The notes under the pieces: model-generated
The model's input: only the letters and a program-made list of their open reading frames with translations
What the model was told of the DNA's origin: nothing
Database searches by the model: none
In this document: in pieces, positions 11,816 to 22,764 of the stretch
How positions within the stretch are numbered: position 1 is the stretch's first letter
How the letters are laid out: each line of letters opens with the position of its first letter
Position numbers and translations under genes: made by a program
Source: Terana coerulea
Lineage: Eukaryota; Basidiomycota; Agaricomycetes; Polyporales; Phanerochaetaceae
NCBI GenBank assembly: GCA_024811115.1
Contig: JAKOGH010000369.1
Span: forward strand, 1-60,223
Length of the DNA stretch: 60,223 nucleotides
Direction of reading: 5' to 3'

Positions 11816-13692
11816 ATTGTGCTAGGCGAAGATCGTGTGTTCTTGATTGACACTGGAGGCTGAATTGTCGCCTCATATATATGTCGACATTTGAAGCTTC
11901 ACGCGAAGCTGCGAGATCACCGGTACTCGAGTAAAAGGCGTGTTACTCGGCGTTCCGTCCCATCCCACGTAGCGTCTGGAACAAGGATAGCACCTGCGTA
12001 AGAGGAGCTAATATCAATGAATAGCGTAATAACTTACCAGATTACGGTCTCCGTACGCGGTGCTTCCCACGGAGAACTCGTGTCAATAGTGTTGGAGCAG
12101 AGCATATCCAGGCTGGCTGTGAGCTGAACGGAAAGAACGTACATTGTGATGGCGCATGACCATTCCGCTGCGAGCTGAACGGCAGGTATAGCATTCAAAG
12201 ATTGGTTTTGAGCTGACAGGCGGTCCGATGATAACTTCCGCTCACCGTCTTTTCCCGTACGTCTGCATCTGCCGAGGGAAGGTATTCAGTTTGTGCAGGG
12301 TAGATGGCGAAGCACGACACTTACCGCTCATTGTCGTTAGCAATGTGCTTTTGGTCTCGTACAGGGTCTCAGCGTTGAATGCTTGTGAATTACTGAGTAA
12401 CCTGATGCCTACTCCATCGACTGTGAACCTTGTCGTATGCGGCTGACGTGAGGCGCGGGAGGGTAGAAGCTTCTAGTGTTAGCGCATCGAAAGCAGTAAG
12501 CAGCGCGATACATAAAACGTCTCCACTAGTGGCAGGGCGGCAGAGCGGCAGAGTGACGCAAGTGAAGATACTGGCCGGTTCAGAATACCCTGCCACGTCT
12601 GTACCTCTAGCACAGATTGCGCTGAGCCTCTGCGGCTCAGGCGAGGGGCGAGCGGCAAGATGGCCGTGAGGCTACCCGACTTGCGCCTGCAGCTGCCAAG
12701 GGTCCACTTCATATCCGATGTTATCGCCATGTCGTTCCTAACTCAAACAGAATGAGAAATGCTGGTGGCAGGACGTCGAGGAATGCAAGCTGGACCCTTG
12801 ATGAGTCACGCCTGCGATTGCCCCCTTCGACGTGCCCACCAAGTCGCAAGGCAGACGCGTGTATCCGGCACGCTTGCCATGATCTGGCATGAGTATGGTG
12901 ACGTGTTCCTGCCCGCACGAATCCACGAAGGCACTCGCACATGGGCAGCGCGGATGTGCTGGAAGGCACCGAGCGAGCGGAAATGTATTTGCAACTGACG
13001 GAAAGTTCCAGCAGCTGAGCGAATTGCCGCGAATTCTGAGCCTCCTGGGTCGCCGAGGGGCGTGTTGACTCGCATATGGCGCTTCCATGGCCTGAGCGTT
13101 TCCACGATAAGGAGTGGAGGGGATGCTAAGTAAGATGCTTATTGGTCTGGCTGAGTGGATGTGAGCAGAGATTGTCATTTTAGCAGCCTATACTAGTATC
13201 ACTCACTGCGTACTATGTTTCTACGCACCAAGGTCGGCGTGCAGGAAAGAAGGTGTGGCAGCAAGCGCTTGACCAGGCGGCGAGCGTGGGAACACTGTAA
13301 ACAGACCCAAGCAAATGCCGCGCATCCAATCATTGCCGGCGACGGCTTCTCCCGGGCCGTGCCAGCTTTGTCTTCGTTTTCTGCCGGCAAAGTTGCAACT
13401 ATGTATAAGCTGAAGTGCATTGTACTCTGATGCTCCAAGATATTTGTAACATAATCTATCCTACTCAGACCCCGCATACGCATGTGAATACTCTACTTGT
13501 ACTTATGACTGTTAGCATATGGCTATACAGTAAACTTTACGGTAAGTGATGAGGGACTGTAAGTACGTATAAACACGAGACAACTTAAGAAAAAAAATCG
13601 GACACCGCTCGAAGACATAGAACAACTGATGAAGCATAGCCAATACCTTAAGTGTAGTATCCCTGGCTGATATAGAGTAAGGGAAAGCCATA
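11816..13692. other. Gene-poor interval upstream of the caspase-like gene
   Basis: No recognisable protein. On the minus strand there are intron-like signals, for example GTAAGT near 12040 and GTAAGTG near 12325 ending in CGGCAG. These may be 5' leader exons of the caspase-like gene. Three short direct repeats of the GAGCTGAACGG type occur at about 12120, 12171 and 12210. The remainder (12500-13690) is unique-looking sequence with only short ORFs on both strands. Confidence 0.4.
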
Positions 13693-16600
13693 TCACCAAC
13701 CAGGCCTCCTCCAACCAAATCGTGCGCCCTCGTCGAGGACAATGAATCTGGCCGGATCGTCGACCGGGAGCCCTTCGAGGCCTGCCTGCTCCTCAAATTG
13801 CGTTATAAATTGAGCACCATGCGTCGGGAGCTTTGAGGTGTGTTCCCATGTAGCTTCGTGTACACCGTAACTAAACCCAGAAAGTCAGTACGAGTGAGTG
13901 TGCATATACCAGATGCTACACACCCGTGCCACTTGAACAACCACATGAAATCGTATGCCTCGTAGGGAGCATCGGCGGGCACATTTGTTTCCTGAGGTAT
14001 TCGGCCTAGGATGCGCTCCAGGAAGTACGACTCTGTACTCGCGGTAGCAAGCGCACAGCCTGGTCGAGCACAGTATTGGTCCATTATATTGCGAAGCTTC
14101 CGTCCGACGCCTTCAGATAGCACCATGAGCGATGTGCAACTACAGCGTCAATGGAAAGTTTACCATCCTTCGCCCTACACACATGTCAATGTCGGAAAGA
14201 CACGGACAGGGTCAGTGAATGCAAGAGGTCAAAATGTGGGCGCCTACATAGATGTCTCGCAAGGAGGACAGAAAAGATCAGCATCGGGCTCGGTCCGCGG
14301 ATCATCCACCTCCATACCAAGGCATCCAAAATGGTACCAAGCCTCGCAACTAGTAAGTGAGGAGAATATCAACACCAGCAATCTCTACCTATGATGCAAA
14401 AACAAGATTTACCAGCTGCATTGGATGAACTACGTTGTGAAAGTGAGCAGTCGTCCGAGAAACGAGACAGTAACACTTACGTCCGAGATCCAGACGCCCT
14501 CTTCGAGAACCTCCGGCCATTCGCATGGCCCGTTGTAACCCTGGAGTACCTCCCAGGGTATATTCGGCTGTGCCGCAGCGCCCGCCGCAGGATCCACCAG
14601 CATGGACAATGACTCGCCACCCAAGCTTTTACGCTTGCTAGGCTTATTGGAACCCCATCCTTTTCTCTGGCGTTTCTTCTTGGTCTTGCCCTTGATAGCA
14701 CCGGTAGATATAGCAGAGGTAGATGCGATGACCGAATGAGATGCAGACGATGCGAAGGTCGGGACGTCAGAACCAGCGCTGGATGCGGGGCCTGTGAGAA
14801 GAGGTTCCGTTTTACGTCGCTTCTTTGGCGGCTCTGCAGGGTTCGGCCTGGATTTCTTCGCCTTCACGGCGTCGTCGAACAGCAGATGCGCTGGAGGCAC
14901 AGTGGACGTAGAAGAGCTGGATGTGCTAGAGGCAGCGAGAGCTTTGGCAGTCTTTGTTCTCTTCCGCTTTGACGAGCCGATGACGGAAGTGGTTGTGGAA
15001 CTGCGGGTTGTTTCTTGTTCAGACTCGGGATCCGCCGTCAGGGTCTGCAACGAGTCGTTACTCCCGGAATTGGAGTCGGAATGCGACGATTCTGAACCCG
15101 AGTCAGATTGGAGGTCGGACAAAGAAGACAGGGACGACAGCGATGCGACTGAAGGGGTGTTGCGTTGTGCTGTCTCCGCTTGTAACGACACTGTCCACGG
15201 AGGTTAGTGTCATTGTGACTTAAAGATAGCAATTACACTGACGATCTAATTCCTTCACAGCGCTTTCAGTGAGAGCTATTGGCCCATCTTCACGGTGTGC
15301 CGCCTCCTCCTGCTCCAACATGTGTGCCTCTTCACGTTCCCCTCCACCATTATCATGGTTCGACCGCGACGTCTCGTCCTCGTCGTCCGCCCTGAGATCT
15401 CGCAGCTGTCTCTCTAAATCTTGCTCAAACTGCTGCATCTGGGATTCGAGAGCTTCCGCGAGGGAGGCGTCTTGTGTTGGGACATCGGCAGCGACCAGAG
15501 AAGAGCTTTCGGTAGGGCCTCCGGCTAGAACGACCGATGAAGCCGAAAGGCCGGAAGAAGATGACGACGAAGACGCTGCCGCCTGTCCATTGGCTCCAAG
15601 CTCGGTGGCACAATGCGAGGCGACATCAGGGCTCAAGGCGCCAAAGATGGACATTGACGTTCCTGCAGCCGGTTCCTCTACAGGCGAAGGCGTGTCGGAC
15701 GGTTCGGGGAGTTGTGGTTGAGTTATGCCCGTCGAAGGGTCCACCGTAGCAGGCTCTACTGTCGGTTGATCGTCACCAGACACCGGAAGGGCATTGACGG
15801 CTGCCTTCATCTCAAGTCCCTTGACTCCCTCTACGTTGACAACTGGAGGTTGGTGAAGCAACATCCGCCTCAAATCCGCGATTGTACCGCCTGTCGAGAA
15901 TGATGCAACCAACGCGTCAACGACGCGAAAATGTGCGACTGAGGTCGAGCCCATACCTGGGGAAGTCTCTCTTGATGTCGAGAGCACACTTGCACTCCTC
16001 GAATTGAGTGATTCAAGGTCTGTACTTGCATTCTTCCTGAACCCTTCGGCTTTCGGGTTCATTTGGTAGAGACGTATTGAAGGTTGCGACGCAGTAAGGT
16101 GCTTTCCGGATAGAATTTCGGGAGTCTCTATGAGTGCTTGTATGCGTCAGCTAAAAGCGTGGCTACACTCACACAACTCACTGGCACTGTTTCTTCGGCC
16201 TCCACCATTACTCTCCATACTGCTATCCGGAGTTTCGGTCTCGCGCATGAAAGCGATCTTGTGCATGTGATCATCCTGCCAAGAGGCAGGAACAAGACCA
16301 CTGCCAACTAGCTCTCTTTCCTTTCCCTTCGACGACAAGCCGGACGAGGAGAAGCTCTCGGACTCTGCGCAACACGTGTAAGGACGTCCACGCGAGCTTC
16401 GTCCCGAGTGGGCAAAGCCACAGTCCGGATGGCAGTCGGACGGTGAGGGAAGATCGTGCAATGGCGTCAAGCCAATTTGTTTGCCAATCTGCATTAACAT
16501 CTGGATTACCGCGCCAAGTCGTGGCAGCATCCGGGAGCAGCGACGAAGGCACAGACGCCGCCGCCTCCTCGCTCGAAAGCCCTGCCTCTGTCTCGACGGC

Positions 16601-18251
16601 TGCGTCGGCAAATACTTTGCGGTGGGCGGCTGTCGAACGATTGGGTGGAGGGCTCGTGGACGCGTTGTCTGTAACCAAAGCTTGCTGAAAGGCTGAGGGT
16701 GAACAGGATGGTTGTTCCCCTGAATGTCCGCGAATGCTTCCAGCACCACATTCGGACGCCAGCCGGACATCGAATTGAGCACCTTCACAGGACAAAGAGG
16801 CATGAGCTGACTGATGCAGAGTCCCGACTAATAAACGTACTTCTCGTATACATTGCAGAGTCAACCCTGCGCCTGAGACTTTTGACAACATAAGCTTCAC
16901 TTGCATAGTCCTCCGTCATGATTAAGTCAAGTTGGGCACCCAATACCGTCTCTGCATCGCAGAGCAATTCCCTCCCAGATGTGAGAGGGTATCTATCCGC
17001 AAATAGGCCGAAAGTATCCTTGTAGAGCGCGTATATAGATGTCTGGGGGACGATGGTGTCAACGAATGATGAATCGCCAGCAACTGGGCTGTACATGATT
17101 TTGAGCCTGAAAGACAAACATGTTGTCAGAAAATCTTCTGCAGCTAGAAAATAGGAGTCAGAGACGACATTGGAACGTACCATTCGCGGGAGCGATCTGG
17201 TTCAGGCATGGGGAGCAGTCGTTTGAACTCATCAAGGGTGAGATCATGGTCTACCTCCTGCGAAGTGGTCTCTGTGCCTCTTCTGTTATGGGCGGTCGGA
17301 GCTGCTGGCATGGGCGGTTCTATGGTGGAGTATGTTTCGTAATGAAGTTGTGCATACGGGCGCATACACATAGTGAGATGGACGTAGTGCAGAGTTTAGC
17401 GTGAGTTCATTATATGCTGATACATACGAAGCGTACTTGGCGAGTACATACCCGGATGCTGCGTAGTAGGTGACCGAAGAGAGGGACCATCAGTCATAAC
17501 ACCTATTTCATGCTGCACAGTTGCAGGCTCTATTCAAAAGAAAGTTAGTAATCACGAGAATATAGCGTAGTGAACATGGAGAGGCGGACTTTCGGCATCA
17601 GGGTCATTGGTCTTTTCGAGGAGCTCCGAGAGAAGACAAGGGATGTTCTTGACAATGTCCCTCAGGGTTTCGCCGCCCTCTGCACTTCCACCGAGAGATG
17701 ATACCGCAGTCTCCAACCTTCCTAACCTCCCAGAATGCGCATTCAATGCACGCGAGATGTTCTCCATAGCCTGCCCGAACCGTAACATATCCGCACACAG
17801 CTCGTCGCGTCGGTCCGTATTGTCCTGCTCTATCTTCGCTAATCTCGCGTCAACCGCCGTAAAGAATTCTGCCATCGCCGCATGTGTGGGCGGGCGTTGG
17901 GCCTGGTCCGTAGGAGGAATTTGCGCAAAGAGGTGAGTGACGATATCTCCGCAACGCGGCATCTATGGCGGAGAGACGTTGGAAGTCATGCTGGTATATT
18001 TGGTCCAACCAGACCGGCATTCGAAGGATGATTTCTTGCTCAGTGAGCGGCAATGGCGGGGCGGGTTGGCGGTGGGCTTGCCCCTGAGCATGAGCCTGGC
18101 TTCCTGAAGCATGATGGACTTGCTGGCGCTGGGGAGAAATATGCGACTGTTGTCGTTGAACGGCCTGAGAGTATGGCTGGCGGGAACGCTGTTCCGCCGC
18201 CGTCGGTGAGCGGTGTGAGCCGGCAGGTGCGTGCTGAATACGGTCGGCCAT
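13693..18251 (-). CDS. Large low-complexity protein with C-terminal chromodomain
   Basis: The ATG at 18251 (MADRIQHAPAGSHRS) begins a Gln/His-rich N-terminus. Next come a helical, probably coiled-coil block (FFTAVDARLAKIEQDNTDRR, ~17850), a block with KIMYSPVAGDSSFVDTI (~17070), a long acidic/Ser-rich region (15220-16060), a basic region with Lys/Arg-rich nuclear-localisation-like patches (KKRRKTE, GKTKKKRQRKG, ~14650-14850), and a C-terminal chromodomain: SYFLERILGR, FMWLFKWHG, then after an intron YGVHEATWEHTSKLP. The three aromatic positions of the methyl-lysine cage (SYF, W in FKWHG, W in ATWE) are present. The stop is at 13693-13695. The exon join at about 15243/15190 was checked and keeps frame (VKELD into SLQAETA). 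I infer a nuclear chromatin-associated reader of methylated histone; the target mark is unknown. Splitting into two genes cannot be excluded. Confidence 0.72.
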
Positions 18252-18371
18252 GGCTGGCCCCTAGCTCATCGTCGTTTGCTCAGAAGTTCCGCAACGCGAC
18301 GCGACAGGACGCGCTCATTTATCAGCTACACAGCGTGCACAACCTAAACTAGCTAAAGTCAATAGTGGCAA

Positions 18372-18455
18372 GACCTCGTAGCTCAGTGGTTAGAGCGTGC
18401 GATTGCAATTAAAATTACCATCGCGAGGCCGCGTGTTCGAACCACGCTGAGGTCT
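18372..18455 (+). tRNA. trnC-GCA: tRNA-Cys (GCA) with an 11-nt intron
   Basis: The sequence folds as a complete cloverleaf. Acceptor GACCTCG pairs with TGAGGTC, the D arm is GCTC..GAGC, the anticodon arm is TGCGA/TCGCG, the variable loop is AGGCC, and the T arm is GCGTG/CACGC around TTCGAAC. Anticodon GCA is at 18405-18407. An 11-nt intron (18409-18419) sits one base 3' of the anticodon, the canonical nuclear position. The discriminator base is T, as is typical of tRNA-Cys. It lies in the 429-bp gap between the chromodomain gene and the P450. Confidence 0.95.
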
Positions 18456-18457
18456 GC

Positions 18458-18461
18458 TTTT
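18458..18461 (+). terminator. RNA polymerase III terminator of tRNA-Cys
   Basis: A TTTT run begins three bases after the tRNA 3' end, the expected Pol III termination signal. Confidence 0.7.
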
Positions 18462-18679
18462 GCACGATTGATTGTTGGATATGCCAGATGGCAGACAGCA
18501 GCCTGAGGCCTCCACAGAGTCCACTGTCCAGGCCCCAGGGTCCAGGGGGAAGTACGGGAAGTGCCCAGCCGCCGACATGGTGTACTTATAAATTAAGGAG
18601 CCCGAGGCCTGAAAAACGAAACTCAGGGCTACAGCGGCTAGACGTGTCCTGCGTTCATTGTATAATCTCGACTCGCCGG

Positions 18680-20818
18680 TCATGACAAATCCAGCAGCCC
18701 CTCCATACCAGCAATGCGAGGGTGGAAGATCGCTTTGAAGGGAAGAATACGGATTGTGATAGAATCCGTGAATCCCATCTTGTCGATTGGCTCGCTAGGA
18801 TCTTCGCTAATATTGAAAGCCCAGAGTAATAGTGCCGTATTGATAAACAATGAGCTATCGCATGGTGAGATAGATGGCGTATACAATCATTGTCAGCTTA
18901 CTTGTTCGCAACATGCTGGCCAGGGCACACTCTACACCTCGCTGTCAGCGTGAGCTGGCAGTCATAGCACGAAATGGGTGCTTACCTCCTGCCAAACCCG
19001 TAGTTAAAGAACGTAATATCTTCTCTCAGTTTACCCGAGTCATCCAGCCACCGCCGAGGCCGAAACTCGTCAGGATCCGGAAAGACAGATATGTCATGGC
19101 CGATAGCCCTGGACTGCAAGGTCAGAGTCGTCATGGAGAGAAAATATGAATACCCTCACCAATGATTCCCAAATACAATTGCACCCGCAGGTATTACGTA
19201 GTTGTTCTATTCTATGTAAGCATCAAGTTCCTAACTGCAATAGTGGCGTACGCACCCATATGATATCGCTTGCAGCACGGTGAGCAAAGCCTGAAGGCCG
19301 GTCAGTTGTCAAGATGCATTCGGTACTTCACGGACAGCAGTTCTCTTACCACCCAAACTGATTGGTCGCCATCTGAACGTCTCCAGGTAGAAAGCGACCA
19401 CGAGGGGAAGGACCTCCTGGTCGTCGAATGTAGGCACTAGATCGCTTATTTCGCATGAGCAGACAAAAATGGTCATAGCCCGATCTAACCTCTGTCTCGC
19501 CCGACGACGCTGTCTAGCTGTGCTTGGACTTCCGCTTGGATCTTGGGGTGTGTGGCTGCAGCCATAATGACGATACTAATCGCCGTAGCAGTCTTCCCAC
19601 GCGCGTGTCAACTCAAGCAATACGTGAGAGTACACAGTGGACCACGAACCGAATCCGAGCCTGCCCCAAACATCGAGCCCGCAAGGTAGGCAAGCTCGTC
19701 ATCTGACAGCCCGTTCTCGTGCTGGTGCTCGAGAAGATACGTTGTAAAAGACGGCTGAGCACGTCCCTCTTCCTGCAAACCGGTGAGTACTGTGCAAGGA
19801 GGAAGCATTGAACGACTCACAAGCTGTTTTCGCACCGTGTCTACCATACGTGAGAACATGCCGAGTTCCTCCTTGTGCCACTTCCGTAGCGTAGACACGA
19901 CAAACGGAACGTGCTTCAGGATTGGGTATCGGTCCACGATGTGAGAGCCAATAGTAACCACGGACCCCAGTCTGGATGTGTGAACGTTGATCTCCTTCAC
20001 CTCGGGGTCTGTATAGTACGTCGGGGTGGCCTTTCCGTAAGTCATTGTCATAATCACGCTCGCAGCAAAGCTAAATGCAGGTACTTAGTTCTTGGAGACA
20101 AAGGTAGATGCGTTACGTTACACTTACCGGCGGGCATGATCAAGATGGTGGTCTGGATCACGCAAAATGTCCAGCACAACATTGATGGCACTCCTAGTCT
20201 GAACAGGTTTGTGTTGCCCAGCGGCCGAGGGTTGCAGCTGAGAATGTAGTCCTCTGAGCGTGCATCAGTCCATGATTGCCGATAAACGACGGAGTACTCA
20301 CCTACGCAGCCTCTTCAGACGGTCACCGGCCCCGACTAGCAGAGTGCGCATCCCTCCGGAGAGGAGTTCTCCAGCCGCTACGAAATCAGGTCGGTCGTTC
20401 AAGTCGGCGCCGTGCTTCTGCAGAATGTCGACCGCCTCCTATTGGTGGTGATACTTGTCAAGAAGCTCTTGACGACAAGTGCTGACACTGACTCGATAAC
20501 CGTTGATAACGCATACAACGCGTCTCCCTTGTCGGAACGAGAGCACGGAGCCGTATATGTCGCTCATTTTCGCGAGAGTTATGGGCGCACTGGGTAATAA
20601 ACATGTCAGATTAGGTGAGCAATATAGGAGATGCCAATCACTCACTAAGGGCCTGGATTGAACCATCTCTCCTTGGGACCAGGCGGTAAGGGGAGACTGG
20701 TTTTGCTCGTTGCGAACCTAAGCAGGGGCCTATAGAGGAGCGTAGCCCCGCACACGAGTAGCGCGCAAATGCCCACAATTTGGGAGGTCGTCAATCCGTT
20801 GAGATAGTGCACGTCCAT
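18680..20818 (-). CDS. Cytochrome P450 monooxygenase
   Basis: The ATG at 20818 gives MDVHYLNGLTTSQIVGICAL followed by a hydrophobic anchor helix and the Pro-rich hinge LPLPPGPKERWF, typical of a microsomal P450. The I-helix oxygen-binding motif GAGSDS-TATA spans an intron at about 19620. The meander motif is FRPRRWL (~19060). The haem-binding loop reads YGFGRR-VCPGQHVA across another intron (~18960), with the axial Cys present; the first position of FxxGxRxCxG is Tyr instead of Phe. The end KAIFHPRIAGMEGLLDLS precedes the stop at 18680-18682. There are many introns. It should be an ER-membrane monooxygenase acting on an unknown lipophilic or lignin/terpenoid-derived substrate. The CYP family cannot be assigned from sequence alone here, and no biosynthetic cluster partners are visible next to it. 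Confidence 0.9.
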
Positions 20819-21343
20819 AATCCAAGTACTGCCTACACAGACGAGCAGGCGAGCGTGGAAGCTGAATGTTGAACTATCAGGGCTTTCGAGCTTGGAACTT
20901 ATATCCCTGGCCCGGGTGAACTACATCATCCTGCGAAGCTTGTTCTTGAGTCCCATGATGCATTGTCCTGGGTCGCGTGTCAAGTGTCTCACTGCGCTAG
21001 GAAGGTCGTGGTGAGAACTAACAGCTTTAGGCGCGGCAAAGCGTGGAAAGACGTACAGAGGACCCACAGGCCGAACACCCGCTGTTTATTTCCCAAGTAC
21101 GTGGCAGTGTTCATCTCGCCAGCTGAAATCTAACGGGACTCGATATAGAGCTGTCGGCAGGATCTCAACGCTCAGCCATAACATGATCTTCGTTGGACCG
21201 CATGCAGGCTGCAAATTAGACTGCGCTTGAAGGTTGCACGTGCCAGGAGCCAGTTTGATGGCGACATGGAAGTGGACGGTATATTATCTTGTAAACTCAC
21301 AGGACCATATAGACAAACCAGCGAGGGCTCTCATCCAAGCCCA
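20819..21343. other. P450 promoter and SWP1 3' flank
   Basis: A 525-bp gap between two minus-strand genes. It has no ORF with coding character, no RNA gene and no repeat. It must hold the P450 promoter, but no motif stands out. Confidence 0.5.
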
Positions 21344-22439
21344 CTACTTCCTCGGTCCACTCTGTAGTCTCCACGTCCCGCGCTTCTCCAATGCAATCTT
21401 CCCGGTAATCACAGTCACCAAGCCAACCACGCCACCGTACGCCAGTACTTGTCCGAGCTTCAAATCGACCCAATACCAGAACAACAGGCTCTCAAAGGCG
21501 GCGAGAGACAGGGTGAACGGCAGAATGTTTGGGGAGGTGAAGTAAGCGAAGGAAAGAGGAACTTGAGAGAGCTTGAGACGTAGAGGTGCTGTGTTGAGCT
21601 TTGCACGGGTGTGGCCAACGTAAAATGGACTCACCAGACCGAGCAATAACACCCATGGTCCCGCTCCGACTACCAAAGCGCCAATGCCACTCACAAACTT
21701 GCTCGGTAGCCGCTGGTCGGGACGGAAAGTGTGCTTGATCTCTGGCCGGACATCGAAGGTATGTTCTTCAAGGTGCTCCGGAGCAGGCTGAGACGGCGGG
21801 AGGATCAGGTCGAAAAGCTGCAAGTTCAAGGGGGAGTGCGAGTATGAGCCGAGGATGAGTGACACAGCCAGTGGGTTGGTCTTGTTTTGGACGAGCGGCG
21901 TTGGTGGCAGCGTTGCAGGTGGACGAGCCATGTTCTATTTAAATGGAGAGTGCAATGCAGCGTTTCATGCATGCGCACACAGCAAGTCGGTAATCAGCAC
22001 TCGGATCCATCTCAGAGTGCGCAGTCACGCACCAATTCGAACTTTGCCTTTCCGGTCTGTGCAACCCGCACCGGCACAATACCCTCTTCCCCACTCTCCT
22101 TTTCGTAAAATCGCAGGAACGTCTGGTGTGGCTGCACGCCCTTGCCTTCACCTTTATCTTTGGCGACAACTGTGAAGGAGAGTTTGAGCGTGTCCGTCGG
22201 ACCCAGTTGCACGGGTGTGGGCTTTTGAGCTGCGGACAGGGAGATTCTTAAAGTACGCAGCACTATGGTCAGTAAATGGTGCTCATGCGTCAACACGGTT
22301 GCTACACGTACGGCTCAGACCTCAGGGTGCTCGCATCCTGCGCAAGTACCGAGAACCTCGGTGATTGTACGGTCAACTGCCCGCCAAGGACCTGTCCAGC
22401 AGCATACAGAGACAGAAGTAGAAGTCTAGCGAATCCCAT
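21344..22439 (-). CDS. SWP1: Oligosaccharyltransferase subunit Swp1 / ribophorin II
   Basis: The ATG at 22439 starts MGFARLLLLSLYAAGQVLGG, a clear signal peptide, then QLTVQSPRFSVLAQD. The second exon has VQLGPTDTLKLSFTV and QPHQTFLRFYEKESGEEG, the luminal beta-rich part. The last exon (from about 21930) has PEIKHTFRPDQRLPSKFVSG followed by three hydrophobic helices (ALVVGAGPWVLLLGLVSPF, LPFTLSLAAFESLLFWYW, LAYGGVVGLVTVITG) and the stop at 21344. This order (signal peptide, luminal domain, HTFRP motif, C-terminal membrane bundle) is that of Swp1/ribophorin II, a subunit of the ER complex that transfers glycans to Asn-X-Ser/Thr. Length (about 280 residues) is near the fungal Swp1 norm. Confidence 0.85.
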
Positions 22440-22764
22440 GGTGCCGTGGAATGAACGCTTCAGACGAAGCGTGATAGCGTGGTGGGCAAGCTCAACGTGG
22501 TGAACGCGAACCTGAAGACGCCCGACACGTCTACGGGATTTGGCGCTTGCCTTGTGGCGTTAGCCCCTAGTTTCGGGGTATAACTGCAGGAACCTCCTAG
22601 GCTGGTTTGCTTGTCGGTTCAACGTATCTCTCTATCAGTGCTAATACTCGTGGCTTTCGCGATTTCGTCAAACAAATGGTAGAGCACGAGCGATACATTG
22701 GCGAATATCAATCTGGCGGGGATAAAATACAGCATTGTACATATATCGAGCGGGTTGTGGAATA
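22440..22764. other. SWP1 promoter and MYND-gene 3' flank
   Basis: 325 bp with no gene. It contains the upstream region of the minus-strand SWP1 gene and the 3' end of the MYND gene. I see no repeat or RNA gene. Confidence 0.45.

Noticed and set aside
14794..15207. Plus-strand ORF opposite the chromodomain gene
   Set aside because: It is an antisense shadow of a Ser/Lys-rich coding region.
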